A DNA stretch of 59,819 nucleotides from the NCBI GenBank assembly GCA_002494015.1, contig DLAR01000094.1, positions 1-59,819 of the forward strand. Reading direction: 5' to 3'. The notes below the pieces were generated by a model that saw only the letters and a program-made list of their open reading frames with translations, was not told the DNA's origin and did no database searches. The first letter of the stretch is position 1. Every line of letters starts with the position of its first letter. Source of the DNA: Porphyromonadaceae bacterium UBA7042 (lineage in GTDB: Bacteria > Bacteroidota > Bacteroidia > Bacteroidales > Muribaculaceae). Made by a program: the position numbers and the translations under genes. This document shows positions 35,247-43,971 of the stretch, piece after piece.

Positions 35247-35767
35247 AATAGTAAACAGTATTTATTAAATCACTTATAGTATAGTACGTTTACAATTGAC
35301 TTATATTAAGATTCAGAGAAGATTTTCGAGCCCGTTTTTAGATTTTGTGAAAGAGTTATGGGGGTTCCATAATGACTGAACAAAATCTTAAAATTGGCCG
35401 AAATAGGGTTATAAAGATTTCACAAAGTTAAAAGTAAACATACTCTTAAATGCAAAATTAGCAAATATAGCTGATACGGCAAAATAGTCTCGGGGAGGGG
35501 ATGAGTGAAAAATAGCTAATTATTGCCAAGATAGACGGGATGGGATGAACCGATGTCGGAACAGGGATGTTATTAAGGCGAAGATTTTCACAGGATTTCA
35601 TGATATAACGCACTTGTCTCCATATCTTGAAAATTATGTGATTGTCCGTAAAATACTGAAGCAATGTCCTGTTGTTGCTGTCTCCGGCGGGATTCCGTCC
35701 CGCTGTTGTCGCGATTCAGGATTATAGATTATAGATTTACAAACTTAACAAAAAAACAACATTGATT
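35247..35767. other. 521-nt divergent intergenic region
   Basis: AT-rich region between queF (minus) and the decarboxylase gene (plus). Minus-strand matches to TAnnTTTG are TAACTTTG (35430-35423), TAATTTTG (35460-35453) and TATATTTG (35469-35462); the first has a TTTG 22 nt upstream (35456-35453), so it is the best queF promoter candidate. Near the plus-strand gene are a short hairpin GCGGGA/TCCCGC (35687-35692, 35698-35703) and a direct repeat ATTATAGATTATAGATT just upstream of the start. I see no convincing plus-strand promoter and no credible gene. Confidence 0.5.
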
Positions 35768-36913
35768 ATGGCTGACAAAAAGTATTCTCCTGCTGTTCAG
35801 GAGCTCGCTGACCTTATCAAGGAAAACAACTGGCAAGACAAGTTTAATCAGGCTATCGCGAAGGTGGTTTCATACAACATCCCGGGACTTTCTGACATGA
35901 AGACAATCGAGGATTACCTCGATTATCTTGAGGCATATATTCACTGGGTGCCTGCCGAGAACCGCGAAGGCACTCATGTCTATCAGCACTTGTTCCGCTC
36001 GTTTTTCCTTCTTGATCAGGAACCTGTCAAGTCGCTCCAGACTCCATGTGCCCCCGCCGACAGTCAACCTGAACTGACCCCGCTGTCAAAGTGGATGGTC
36101 AACTACTGTTATGCTATCGGGGACTGGCTTGACAGTCCCGAGTCTATTACCGCCGACAGCGTCAAGTCGTTCTATGACTGCGCTGTCTACAACATGGACG
36201 AATATCTTGAACCGCGCGGCGGATGGAAGACATTCAACCAGATGTTTGCGCGTCACACCAAGCCGGGTTACCGTCCCATCGCCGCTATTGACGATGACAA
36301 GATTATCGTGCATCCTGCCGACGCATGTTTCGGCGGCCAATGGGAAATCCGTCCTGACACCCATGTGCGCATCAAGGGACTTGACTGGAGCATCGACGAG
36401 CTCCTTGAAGGCAGTCCCTACAAGGATAAATTCAAAGGCGGCATGTGGTGCCACTCGTTCCTGAGCTGGACCGACTATCACCGCCAGCATGCCCCGCTGT
36501 CAGGTATCGTGCGCGAGGCCCGTGTAATCCAAGGCGCATGTTATGTCGACCTTGTGGCGGTCCCCGACAAGGTCGATCCTGCCACCAATCAGGTTGAGGC
36601 ATGGCGCGCGACTGCCCCCGATGAAGCCGGTTATGAGTTCATGCAGACCCGCGGTCTGATTGTTCTTGAAACCAAATATGGCTATGTGGCCATTCTTCCC
36701 ATCGCAATGCCTCAGGTATCGTCGGTAGTCGTTACTGCCGAGGAAGGTGTGGCGCTGAAGAAGGGCGATGAAATCTCCTACTTCCAGTTTGGCGGTTCAG
36801 ATATCGTCTATCTGTTCTCGGCCAACATGAATGTCTCTATTTCGGCCCACAAGGGAACCCACTACAAAGTCGGCACCAAGATCGGCGAGGTATATCCCGT
36901 TGTGGAATTGTAA
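35768..36913 (+). CDS. PSD-family pyruvoyl decarboxylase, probably acting on an amino acid
   Basis: A 381-aa soluble member of the phosphatidylserine decarboxylase family. Start at MADKKYSPAV; a TTG two codons earlier is less likely. All catalytic elements are present: Asp185 in HPADACF, His238 and His241 in DYHRQHAPLSG, and Ser344 in FQFGGSDIV, where self-cleavage would create the pyruvoyl group and a 38-residue small subunit. Residues 1 to ~140 form an N-terminal extension absent from ordinary Psd, which normally is 200-300 aa and membrane bound. The layout and the GGS(D/S) site recall fungal PsiD, an L-tryptophan decarboxylase. With a GadC-like antiporter 37 nt downstream, I infer an amino-acid decarboxylase. 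Phosphatidylserine as substrate is the alternative. Confidence 0.8.
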   Translation: MADKKYSPAVQELADLIKENNWQDKFNQAIAKVVSYNIPGLSDMKTIEDYLDYLEAYIHWVPAENREGTHVYQHLFRSFFLLDQEPVKSLQTPCAPADSQPELTPLSKWMVNYCYAIGDWLDSPESITADSVKSFYDCAVYNMDEYLEPRGGWKTFNQMFARHTKPGYRPIAAIDDDKIIVHPADACFGGQWEIRPDTHVRIKGLDWSIDELLEGSPYKDKFKGGMWCHSFLSWTDYHRQHAPLSGIVREARVIQGACYVDLVAVPDKVDPATNQVEAWRATAPDEAGYEFMQTRGLIVLETKYGYVAILPIAMPQVSSVVVTAEEGVALKKGDEISYFQFGGSDIVYLFSANMNVSISAHKGTHYKVGTKIGEVYPVVEL

Positions 36914-36950
36914 TATAAAGAATACATATTAACCTTTATAACTTAGGCTT

Positions 36951-38552
36951 ATGGCTACAACTGATTCAAAACAGCCATCGGTTCAGCCTAAGGAAAGCAA
37001 ACCCGCGAAGGCTTTCATCTCGACCGGTGCGATGACCATCATGATCATCACCACGGTGGTGAGCCTCCGCGGGCTCCCTTCCCAGGCGGAATTTGGCATC
37101 CAGTCGATTTTCTACTATCTGTTTGCCGCGATTGTTTTTCTGATTCCGTTCTCGCTTGTGTGTGCCGAGCTCGCGTCGACTTATACCCATTCAGGCGGTC
37201 TTTACCGCTGGGTGGCCGAGGCATTCGGCCCGCGCTGGGGATGGTCGGCGATGTATCTTGAGTGGCAGACGCTGGTAATCTGGTTTCCGGCCGTGCTGAT
37301 GTTTGCGGCGGTCTCTCTTGCCTATATATTTTGGCCCGAGGCGTTTGACGCGAAGCTGGCATCCAACAAGATTTACACGCTCGTCATCGTCCTCGGTGTC
37401 TACTGGTTCTGTAATTTTATGGCGTTCAGGGGGATGAAGTCCTCCAAGATGCTCAGTACGCTCGGCGGCCTTTTCGGTACGATAGTCCCGGGCGCGATTC
37501 TGATTATTCTCGGTGTCGCTTATCTGTGTATGGGCAAGCCCGTCATGCTGACCCACGAGTCGTTCTTCCCTGACTTTACCAAGATTGGCACCATCGTGCT
37601 TGCCGCCTCCATCTTCCTGTTCTATGGCGGCATGGAGATGAATGCCGTGCATGTTCAGAGCATGAAGAATCCTGCCCGTCAGTTTCCGCGTGCCATGTTC
37701 ATGGCCGTGGCGGTTATTGTCGCCATATTTGTATTCGCGACACTCGCAATCGGTTTTGTCGTGCCTGCCAAGGACATCAACCTGCTTGCATCGCTTCTTG
37801 TCGCCTATAATGACCTTTGGGCCTCTATCGGGGTTCCTTGGCTCGGTAACGTGATGGCGTTGCTGATAACATTCGGTGTCATCGGTCAGGTGAGCGTCAT
37901 TATCGCAGGGCCTTCGACCGGTCTCGTGGCAGTCGGGCAGAGCGGTTATCTGCCGCGCAGCCTCCAGAGCACCAACAGCCGCGGGGTCAACAAGCCTATA
38001 CTTTATGTCCAAGCCGTCTTTGTGACATTGCTTGCCTTCGTCCTCGTGGTTCTTCCCTCGGTCGAGTCGGCCTATCAGGTCATGTCGCAGATGGCCACGG
38101 TCATCTATCTGATTCTCGTGCTGATGATTTACTTCGCTTTCATCCGTCTGCGCCGCACCCAGCCGCTCAAACGTCGCGGCTACCGCGTGCCCGGCGGAAA
38201 ATTTGGCGAGATAGTCGTGTGTGGTGTCGGAATCCTCGGGGCACTGGTGGCCATGATTCTGAGCTTCATCCCGCCGTCCCAGATCAATACCGGCAGCCCG
38301 GTTGTCTATGTGCTGATTATCCTCATAGGCGCGCTGGTGTTTTTCTCTGTGCCCCTGATCGTATATGCAAAGCGCAAGCCGTCATGGCGCGATCCCGAAG
38401 TGGCATCCAAGTTCTACCCGTTTGACTGGCAGATAGAAAACCGCCGTCCGTCACAGGTGTCGAAATGGAGTGCCGACTATGTCCCGACGCCCGAGCAACT
38501 TGCTGCAACCGAGCAGCGTATAGCTGCCGAGGCCGATAAAAAGCAGTCCTGA
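36951..38552 (+). CDS. GadC-like APC-family amino acid/amine antiporter
   Basis: A 533-aa inner-membrane transporter with about 12 helices of the amino acid-polyamine-organocation superfamily, glutamate:GABA antiporter branch. Shared features with GadC include GGLYRWVAEAFGPRWGW, ESFFPDFTKIGTIVLAASIF, YGGMEMNAVHVQSMKNPARQ and the helix-10 region before RGYRVPGGKFG, and a ~60-residue cytoplasmic C-terminal tail where GadC has its pH-sensitive plug. Such transporters exchange an external amino acid for the decarboxylated amine, consuming cytoplasmic protons. The gene is 37 nt after the decarboxylase gene, consistent with a substrate/product antiport pair. Confidence 0.88.
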   Translation: MATTDSKQPSVQPKESKPAKAFISTGAMTIMIITTVVSLRGLPSQAEFGIQSIFYYLFAAIVFLIPFSLVCAELASTYTHSGGLYRWVAEAFGPRWGWSAMYLEWQTLVIWFPAVLMFAAVSLAYIFWPEAFDAKLASNKIYTLVIVLGVYWFCNFMAFRGMKSSKMLSTLGGLFGTIVPGAILIILGVAYLCMGKPVMLTHESFFPDFTKIGTIVLAASIFLFYGGMEMNAVHVQSMKNPARQFPRAMFMAVAVIVAIFVFATLAIGFVVPAKDINLLASLLVAYNDLWASIGVPWLGNVMALLITFGVIGQVSVIIAGPSTGLVAVGQSGYLPRSLQSTNSRGVNKPILYVQAVFVTLLAFVLVVLPSVESAYQVMSQMATVIYLILVLMIYFAFIRLRRTQPLKRRGYRVPGGKFGEIVVCGVGILGALVAMILSFIPPSQINTGSPVVYVLIILIGALVFFSVPLIVYAKRKPSWRDPEVASKFYPFDWQIENRRPSQVSKWSADYVPTPEQLAATEQRIAAEADKKQS

Positions 38553-38580
38553 CATGTCACAACGGTAAATACATGAGTCA

Positions 38581-39822
38581 ATGAAACGCATCCCGACAGG
38601 CAAGGGGTTCATCCCCTTGCTTACTTTATTAGCCATCTGGTCCATCTCGCTGGTCGTGGATCTCCCCGGACTGGCTATTTCCCCGTTGACAGGAATCCTC
38701 GGGAAAGTGTTCCCCCATGTTTCCCATCTTGAAAGCCAGATGCTTGAAATTCTGCCCAATTTCTGCATCTTCCCTTTTATCCTCCTGTCGGGAAAACTGT
38801 CTATGAGCCGCAACAAGGTCGGACTCGTGGTTCTCGGCCTGACCGTGTTTCTCGCCTCGGGCATCGCCTACTTCTTTGTCGATTCCATCACGGGGTTGAT
38901 TGTGGTGAGCTGTGTGCTTGGAATGGGTTGCGGCCTTGTCATTCCGCTTGCAGCCGGACTGCTTGCCGAGACTTTCACGGGGAAGTACCGTCTCAGGCAG
39001 ATGGGCATCAAGTCGGGAATCGCCAATTTCACGCTGATACTTGCGACGCTGGCCGTGGGGCTGACCGAGGGCCGCGACTGGCATCTGCCGTTTGTGGTCT
39101 ATCTTGTCCCGGTTGTGCCTTTGTTGCTGTCGGTGTTTCTGACCAAGCCGTTCCTTGCGCGTAACGGCGGCCCGCAGACGGTGTCTGATGCCGTGTCATC
39201 GCGGCCGGCCAAGGTGGTTCCCAAGACGGTTGCCCGTCGGCGCATCTGGGGCATAATCGCGTTTTATTTCGTGGTGACAGTCTCGGGAATAACCCTTTCG
39301 CTGTTCATCCCGTTCCTGATGAGCGCCCATCACATGGGTGACGACGCGACGGGATATGTCAGCGCGGTGTTCTACCTGATGGTTACGCTCCCGGGGTTCT
39401 TCCTCGGCAACATTGTTCTCGCATTGCGCCGCTGCACCGTGCCTGTATGTGTCGCGATGATGATAATAGGGCCGTTGCTTATAGCGTTCTGTCCATGCCT
39501 GTGGGCATACTTTGCGGGTGCGTCGCTGATGGGATTCGGGTATGGCGCGTTGCAGCCGATATTCTATGACAAGACATCGGAGCTCGCACCGTCGGCAGCC
39601 CACTCTACCCGTGTGCTGTCCTACGTCATGTCGGCCAACTATCTCGGGGTCGCTGTCTGCCCACTGATTCTCTCGGGACTCGGCGCGGTCGAGGCGTTTG
39701 TGCTGAGTGCGGCGATAATGGCGGCAGTGCTGGTCGTGTCGCTCATTTTCCGCAATTCTTTTGTGTTCAGTGTCGATGATGAGCTTGCTGCCTACGGGGC
39801 AAAGTCCGGTTCAAATTCATGA
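38581..39822 (+). CDS. MFS transporter
   Basis: A 413-aa major facilitator with about 12 helices. The first half shows ISPLTGILGKVFPHVSHLES, FCIFPFILLSGKLSMSRNKV (motif A region) and LGMGCGLVIPLAAGLLAETF; the two halves are separated by a loop near residue 200 (SSRPAKVVPKTVARRR). I cannot assign a substrate. Its place between an amino acid antiporter and a porin suggests import of the decarboxylase substrate or export of the product. Confidence 0.88.
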   Translation: MKRIPTGKGFIPLLTLLAIWSISLVVDLPGLAISPLTGILGKVFPHVSHLESQMLEILPNFCIFPFILLSGKLSMSRNKVGLVVLGLTVFLASGIAYFFVDSITGLIVVSCVLGMGCGLVIPLAAGLLAETFTGKYRLRQMGIKSGIANFTLILATLAVGLTEGRDWHLPFVVYLVPVVPLLLSVFLTKPFLARNGGPQTVSDAVSSRPAKVVPKTVARRRIWGIIAFYFVVTVSGITLSLFIPFLMSAHHMGDDATGYVSAVFYLMVTLPGFFLGNIVLALRRCTVPVCVAMMIIGPLLIAFCPCLWAYFAGASLMGFGYGALQPIFYDKTSELAPSAAHSTRVLSYVMSANYLGVAVCPLILSGLGAVEAFVLSAAIMAAVLVVSLIFRNSFVFSVDDELAAYGAKSGSNS

Positions 39823-39832
39823 TTTTAATTAT

Positions 39833-41104
39833 ATGAAAGCTATAAATGTATTTAAAATGTTGGCTGTGGCGGGGATGATCCCGGGAATCATGGCCGCGCA
39901 GTCGGTGGCCGACGAGCCGATGGTGACTGTAATAGTCGGTGACCCTGCCGCCTCCGAGGATGTAGAGGTCGAGTTTATGGAAAACGCTCCCGCCAAGAAA
40001 CGTGACAACGGACTGCCTCGATTTGCCATTGTCGGGAAAGACCGCAAGTTTTATCTCGGTATAGGCGCCCAGTTCCAAGGGGAGGGTGTGGTTGACTTTG
40101 GCGACGAGATGCCGTCGGCCGTCGACTTTGTCCCCTCGTCGATTGTCCCCTCGACCCCCGGCAACGGTGCGTCACTGAGGTTTTCGGCCCTGACATCGTC
40201 AATCTATATTAACGCGGTCGCCCTCCCGGGGACAAAAGACCGTGTCGGGTTGTTCTTCAAAGGGAAAATCCACAACGGGGATGCCTACGGGTTCTCGGTG
40301 TCACATTTCTATGTGACCTACCGTGGATTCATGGCCGGTTACACTTCGAGTTTCTTTGCCGACGGTGCCGCCATGCCTTATACGATTGATAACCAAGGGC
40401 CCAACGGATCGGCTGATGTCACGTTGTTCACTGCCGGATACACTCATGACTTCACATCGCATCTGTCGGGCGCGATAGGAATCGATGCCCCGTCGATTGA
40501 CATGACCACCGGGCGAGAGACATCCACGGTCAGCCAGCGTTCTCCGGCTATACCGTTGTACCTTCAGTATGGCTGGGGCGGTGACAGCCATGTGAGGCTG
40601 TCGGGCATCGTGCGCCCGCTGCAATATCGCGACCTCGTCGCTGAGAAGAACCGCACCCCCGTCGGATGGGGTGTGCAGCTCTCGGGCGTGGCCGAAGTGT
40701 CCCCGCTGCTGACACTTTATTATGATGCCACCTACGGGCGCGGAATCGCCAATTATCTTCAGGACGATACGGGCCTCGGCCTCGACATGACCCCGTCGTT
40801 GGAAACGCCGGGCGAAAGCAGGCTGACGGAGTCGCTCGGACTGACCGGCGGCCTCACGCTCAACCTCAGTCCCAAGGTTGCTGTGAATGCTGTCTACAGT
40901 CATCTTGTCAACCGGACCGGCGACGGCGCGTCACTTGACGGCGACCGGTATCGCTACGGCGACTATGTCGCAGCCAACGTCATCTATACACTCAACAAGA
41001 TTGTAGCGATGGGAATCGAGTATGACTACGGGCATCGCAAGGCTTTTGACTCGTCATTGCTCCACACGTCGCGCATTCAGGCGCAACTTGCCGTTACCTT
41101 CTGA
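39833..41104 (+). CDS. Outer-membrane porin, DcaP-like
   Basis: A 423-aa predicted beta-barrel protein. Start at MKAINVFKMLAVAG gives a signal peptide (to about IMAA-QS); an earlier in-frame ATG lies inside the MFS gene. After a ~50-residue linker the barrel begins with RKFYLGIGAQFQGEGVVDFG and GASLRFSALTSSIYINAVAL, continues with alternating strands, and ends RIQAQLAVTF with the terminal Phe typical of Bam substrates. The pattern resembles DcaP-type trimeric porins for small organic anions. It is 10 nt after the MFS gene and ends the four-gene operon. Confidence 0.78.
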   Translation: MKAINVFKMLAVAGMIPGIMAAQSVADEPMVTVIVGDPAASEDVEVEFMENAPAKKRDNGLPRFAIVGKDRKFYLGIGAQFQGEGVVDFGDEMPSAVDFVPSSIVPSTPGNGASLRFSALTSSIYINAVALPGTKDRVGLFFKGKIHNGDAYGFSVSHFYVTYRGFMAGYTSSFFADGAAMPYTIDNQGPNGSADVTLFTAGYTHDFTSHLSGAIGIDAPSIDMTTGRETSTVSQRSPAIPLYLQYGWGGDSHVRLSGIVRPLQYRDLVAEKNRTPVGWGVQLSGVAEVSPLLTLYYDATYGRGIANYLQDDTGLGLDMTPSLETPGESRLTESLGLTGGLTLNLSPKVAVNAVYSHLVNRTGDGASLDGDRYRYGDYVAANVIYTLNKIVAMGIEYDYGHRKAFDSSLLHTSRIQAQLAVTF

Positions 41105-41222
41105 TGCGTTTGCGTCAAAAAGTGTGACAATTCGCGCCAGACTGGCAGATTGGGACAAAAATTTTATTTTTTGGCTCAATTTGCTTTGTGTGGAATGGAA
41201 TTTATTGCCAATTTTGCAACAG

Positions 41223-41339
41223 AAAATAATGGTTGCAAAAAGATATTGATTTTTAGGTAATAGGTAAAATAGTTTCTAATAGGAATACTAAGGTAGCTCT
41301 ATCAATAAGAATGGCGGTGTCGTGAGGCATCGCCTTTTT
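41223..41339 (+). ncRNA. Candidate small RNA or operon 3' end
   Basis: A transcript starting after the promoter-like pair TTTG-N20-CAATTTTG (41185-41216) and ending at the hairpin terminator (41313-41339) would be about 117 nt. No ORF is seen in it. It may equally be the 3' untranslated end of the porin operon; expression data are needed to tell. Confidence 0.25.
41313..41339 (+). terminator. Intrinsic terminator downstream of the porin operon
   Basis: Nine-pair stem 41313-41321 / 41326-41334 (two GU pairs), GTGA tetraloop and TTTTT (41335-41339). Confidence 0.75.
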
Positions 41340-41431
41340 GCATATGACAAATAACAAATAAAAAATATCAAGTTCCTCGCGCCGGAGGCACAAGAGGAAA
41401 AACGCGTACCCCGCCGCGCTGCTGCACCCTG

Positions 41432-41489
41432 CGCACCCCGGCGGGGTGCACCCTCGCTAAACCCCATGTGTGACCACATGGGGTTTAGC
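41432..41489. repeat. Two adjacent perfect hairpins, possible dispersed repeat
   Basis: GCACCCC/GGGGTGC near 41432-41449 with a 3-nt centre, then a 15-bp perfect stem 41456-41470 / 41475-41489 with TGAC loop (CTAAACCCCATGTG type). The block, GC-rich against AT-rich surroundings, lies between two GCATATG copies. No T-run follows. It may be a REP-like or MITE-like element. Confidence 0.55.
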
Positions 41490-41705
41490 GCATATGCCCG
41501 CAACGCACCTCGAAGATGTGCGGCCTTGATATATGATTTGCCTCTCGTTTGGTATTGGCAGAAATTGAGTGTGGTTTTTACAATTTTAAGCCGGTTTTTG
41601 ACGCAATCTTTCTAATTTGACTCATTTGTTTTATTTTCATGCAACAATTCCGCAATCGTTTTATATTTTGATTCTTTTTTATCTCGGCGGTTGGGGGAGC
41701 GGAAT

Positions 41706-41713
41706 TAACTTTG
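41706..41713 (+). promoter_or_regulatory. Promoter -7 element of the propeller gene
   Basis: TAACTTTG, an exact TAnnTTTG match, 35 nt before the ATG at 41749. No clear TTTG is found 19-20 nt upstream. Confidence 0.6.
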
Positions 41714-41748
41714 CGCCAGTTAATTTCTTTAATTTTAAATTTGTATCA

Positions 41749-43971
41749 ATGAAAAATTCTACCAAATTTTTTGTGATGGCAAGTGTCGCTGCTATGTGCG
41801 GCCTTTCAGCCGGTGCTCAGGCTACTTGGCAGCTTGATGACAAGACTTGGGATCAGGGGAACCAGAAGAGTTTCTTCGGTCGTGTTCAGTCTTCGGTTGC
41901 CCAGTTTGCCGACATTAACAACAGCGGCCGTCTCGATTTGATTTATTCGGGAAATGCAAATTATTTCGAGAACCTTCATTATCTTTGGCCCTACGAAGAA
42001 CGTGCCGAAGTCTATCTGAACAACGGTGACGGCACATGGACTCACAATGGTTTCATTCCCGTAGAAAACGGAACCGTCATGGAAAACCTCAAGGACGAGA
42101 ATGGTAATGATGTCCTTGACGATAATGGCGATCCTGTTCAGGTAGAAAAGACCAAGTATACAGTGAAAAGCCTTAGCGGGCTTCCCGGTTTTGCGCAGGG
42201 CCACATCGTGCCTCTTGATTACAACAACGATGGAAATCTTGACCTCTTTGTTGTTGCTGTCATGACCAGTAACAATAATCTGTGGAAAGAGGCTTACGGC
42301 GCAATCCCCACTCCCAACGATGGCAACAACGGTGCTTTCGTAGCCTTGTTCAAGGGTCGCGGTGACGGCACATTCGAGCGCGTGGAAGACCACGGTATCC
42401 CTTATTTCATGTCGACCGATGACGATGACAAGGGTGCCGACATGTATCACAACAATGTGTCGGTTGCCGACTATGACCGCGACGGTTATGTCGACTTGGT
42501 AATATGTGGCAAATATCTGGAAGAACAACCCGAGGGTTATGATAAATCATTCACTGCTCTTTATCGCAACGTTGACGGCACCGGCAAGTTTGAGCGCATG
42601 GACATCGCCGAAGTACAGGGTGGTGTATGGACCGCAGAAATCCGCGAAGAGGATGAAAAGGATGCCGACGGCAACATAATCAAAGAAGGCGAAATCATCA
42701 AGGATAAGGAAGAACTTCCCGGATGGTTCCTCCCCTGTGGCCACAATGTTCACTTCGTTGACCTTAACAATGACGGCTGGGTCGACATCGTGAGCGACGG
42801 CTGGATGAAAAACGTCTGGGACGGCTTCAACAGCGGCGGTGCCAATATGCGCGTGTATCTTAACCAAGAAGGTAAGAAATTTGTCGATGTCACACCTCTG
42901 ACTCCCTACCTCCAGACCGGCTATATTCCCCGTGGCACATCTTCTGTGATTGCTGACTTTGACAAGGACGGTTATCTCGACTTCTACGCAGCAGGTTACT
43001 CTGACAAGACCGGTTTTGACTCCCGTCTTTATCTCAACCAGTTCTCGTTTGGCGACGAGGTATTCGGTGAGTTCCAAGGCAAAGACATCTTCTTCAATCA
43101 GAACGGCGAGCAGCTCAACTTTGACTGGATTGAACGTTTCCACAATGTCGCCCGCGACTTCGACGGCGACGGCAACCTCGACATGTTCTTTGACGGATGT
43201 CAGGACAGCTATATCTATTATGGTGATTATGCCGGAACTTTCACTCAGGCACCCCAGCTTGAATCACGCGGCTATAACGGCAAGGATGGCCAGACCGCCG
43301 TCGGTGACGTTACAGGCAACGGTCTTGCCGACCAGTTCCAAGTCGGTTATGCTTGGGCATCCTTCTGGGATGGTGGCTGGCACTGGGCATCTCACCTTTT
43401 CCTCAACCAGACCGACGTAGAGGTTGAGGCTCCCGCAGTTCCCACCGGAGTCGCTGCCGAAATCGTTGACGGAATGCTCAATGTGACTTGGAAAGATGTT
43501 GAAGACGGCGAATATACTTGCGCCTACAACGTTGTTGTCAAGACTCCTTCGGGCAAAATCATCTCTGTTATCCCCGCTGACCTCGAAACCGGTTTCGTGA
43601 AGGTTTCTTCGGGCAAGGAAGTCGCTATCCGTCCTATGGTTGAAAGCTACTCGGTAAAGGCTGCTGAAGACGGCGAATATACCGTCGGTGTTCAGGCTGT
43701 CAGCCTCTACAACGAGCGCGCATCTGAATTTGCCACCGTTAAGGTCAGCCGGTCCGGCATCGAGAATGTCGTTGCCAACAGCCACAACCTCAAGGTGGAG
43801 GTTAATGGCAATCAGGTAACCGTTTACGGTGACGAGGCTGAAGCTGTCAAGATTGTCAACATCCTCGGCCAGGCCGTGGCAACCGGTTACACCAACGAGC
43901 CTATCAACGTTGAGGCCAACGGCGTGCTCGTGGTTACTACCGCCGACAAGAAAGTGAAGATTGCAAAGTAA
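41749..43971 (+). CDS. Secreted seven-bladed FG-GAP propeller protein with sorting tail
   Basis: A 740-aa exported protein. Start at MKNSTKFFVMASVAAMCGLS gives a signal peptide ending at SAGA-Q; an earlier in-frame start would run through the promoter. Seven FG-GAP/VCBS-type repeats are seen, each with a Ca-binding loop: DINNSGRLDL, DYNNDGNLDL, DYDRDGYVDL, DLNNDGWVDI, DFDKDGYLDF, DFDGDGNLDM and DVTGNGLADQ, exactly enough for a seven-bladed integrin-like propeller. A fibronectin-III-like module (about 600-690: PTGVAAEIVDGMLNVTWKDV) and a C-terminal T9SS-like tail (VKIVNILGQAVATGY, NGVLVVTT) follow. Probably surface-exposed; ligand unknown. Its own strong promoter and terminator suggest high expression. 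Confidence 0.85.
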   Translation: MKNSTKFFVMASVAAMCGLSAGAQATWQLDDKTWDQGNQKSFFGRVQSSVAQFADINNSGRLDLIYSGNANYFENLHYLWPYEERAEVYLNNGDGTWTHNGFIPVENGTVMENLKDENGNDVLDDNGDPVQVEKTKYTVKSLSGLPGFAQGHIVPLDYNNDGNLDLFVVAVMTSNNNLWKEAYGAIPTPNDGNNGAFVALFKGRGDGTFERVEDHGIPYFMSTDDDDKGADMYHNNVSVADYDRDGYVDLVICGKYLEEQPEGYDKSFTALYRNVDGTGKFERMDIAEVQGGVWTAEIREEDEKDADGNIIKEGEIIKDKEELPGWFLPCGHNVHFVDLNNDGWVDIVSDGWMKNVWDGFNSGGANMRVYLNQEGKKFVDVTPLTPYLQTGYIPRGTSSVIADFDKDGYLDFYAAGYSDKTGFDSRLYLNQFSFGDEVFGEFQGKDIFFNQNGEQLNFDWIERFHNVARDFDGDGNLDMFFDGCQDSYIYYGDYAGTFTQAPQLESRGYNGKDGQTAVGDVTGNGLADQFQVGYAWASFWDGGWHWASHLFLNQTDVEVEAPAVPTGVAAEIVDGMLNVTWKDVEDGEYTCAYNVVVKTPSGKIISVIPADLETGFVKVSSGKEVAIRPMVESYSVKAAEDGEYTVGVQAVSLYNERASEFATVKVSRSGIENVVANSHNLKVEVNGNQVTVYGDEAEAVKIVNILGQAVATGYTNEPINVEANGVLVVTTADKKVKIAK

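Larger units (their letters stand above)
41105..41748. other. 644-nt intergenic region: hairpins, possible sRNA, promoter
   Basis: From left to right: a TTTG (41185-41188), N20, CAATTTTG (41209-41216) promoter-like pair; inverted repeat TTTTGCAAC/GTTGCAAAA (41212-41220, 41232-41240); a terminator at 41313-41339; a GC-rich hairpin-dense block (41370-41489) bounded by two copies of GCATATG (41340-41346, 41490-41496); and the promoter of the propeller gene at 41706-41713. I see no credible protein-coding gene. Confidence 0.6.

Noticed and set aside
35247..35330. preQ1 riboswitch upstream of queF
   Set aside because: No recognisable preQ1 aptamer core was seen upstream of the queF start; would need cmscan to exclude fully.
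35458..35727. Two short frames (60-68 codons) in the gap before the decarboxylase gene
   Set aside because: No promoter, no start context and no resemblance to known small proteins.
37191..38012. 273-codon open frame on the minus strand
   Set aside because: Antisense to the GadC-like transporter gene; charged, repetitive translation typical of shadows of membrane proteins.
41288..41503. 71-codon minus-strand frame over the palindromic block
   Set aside because: Made of the GC-rich hairpins; no start context, no domain. Treated as repeat sequence.
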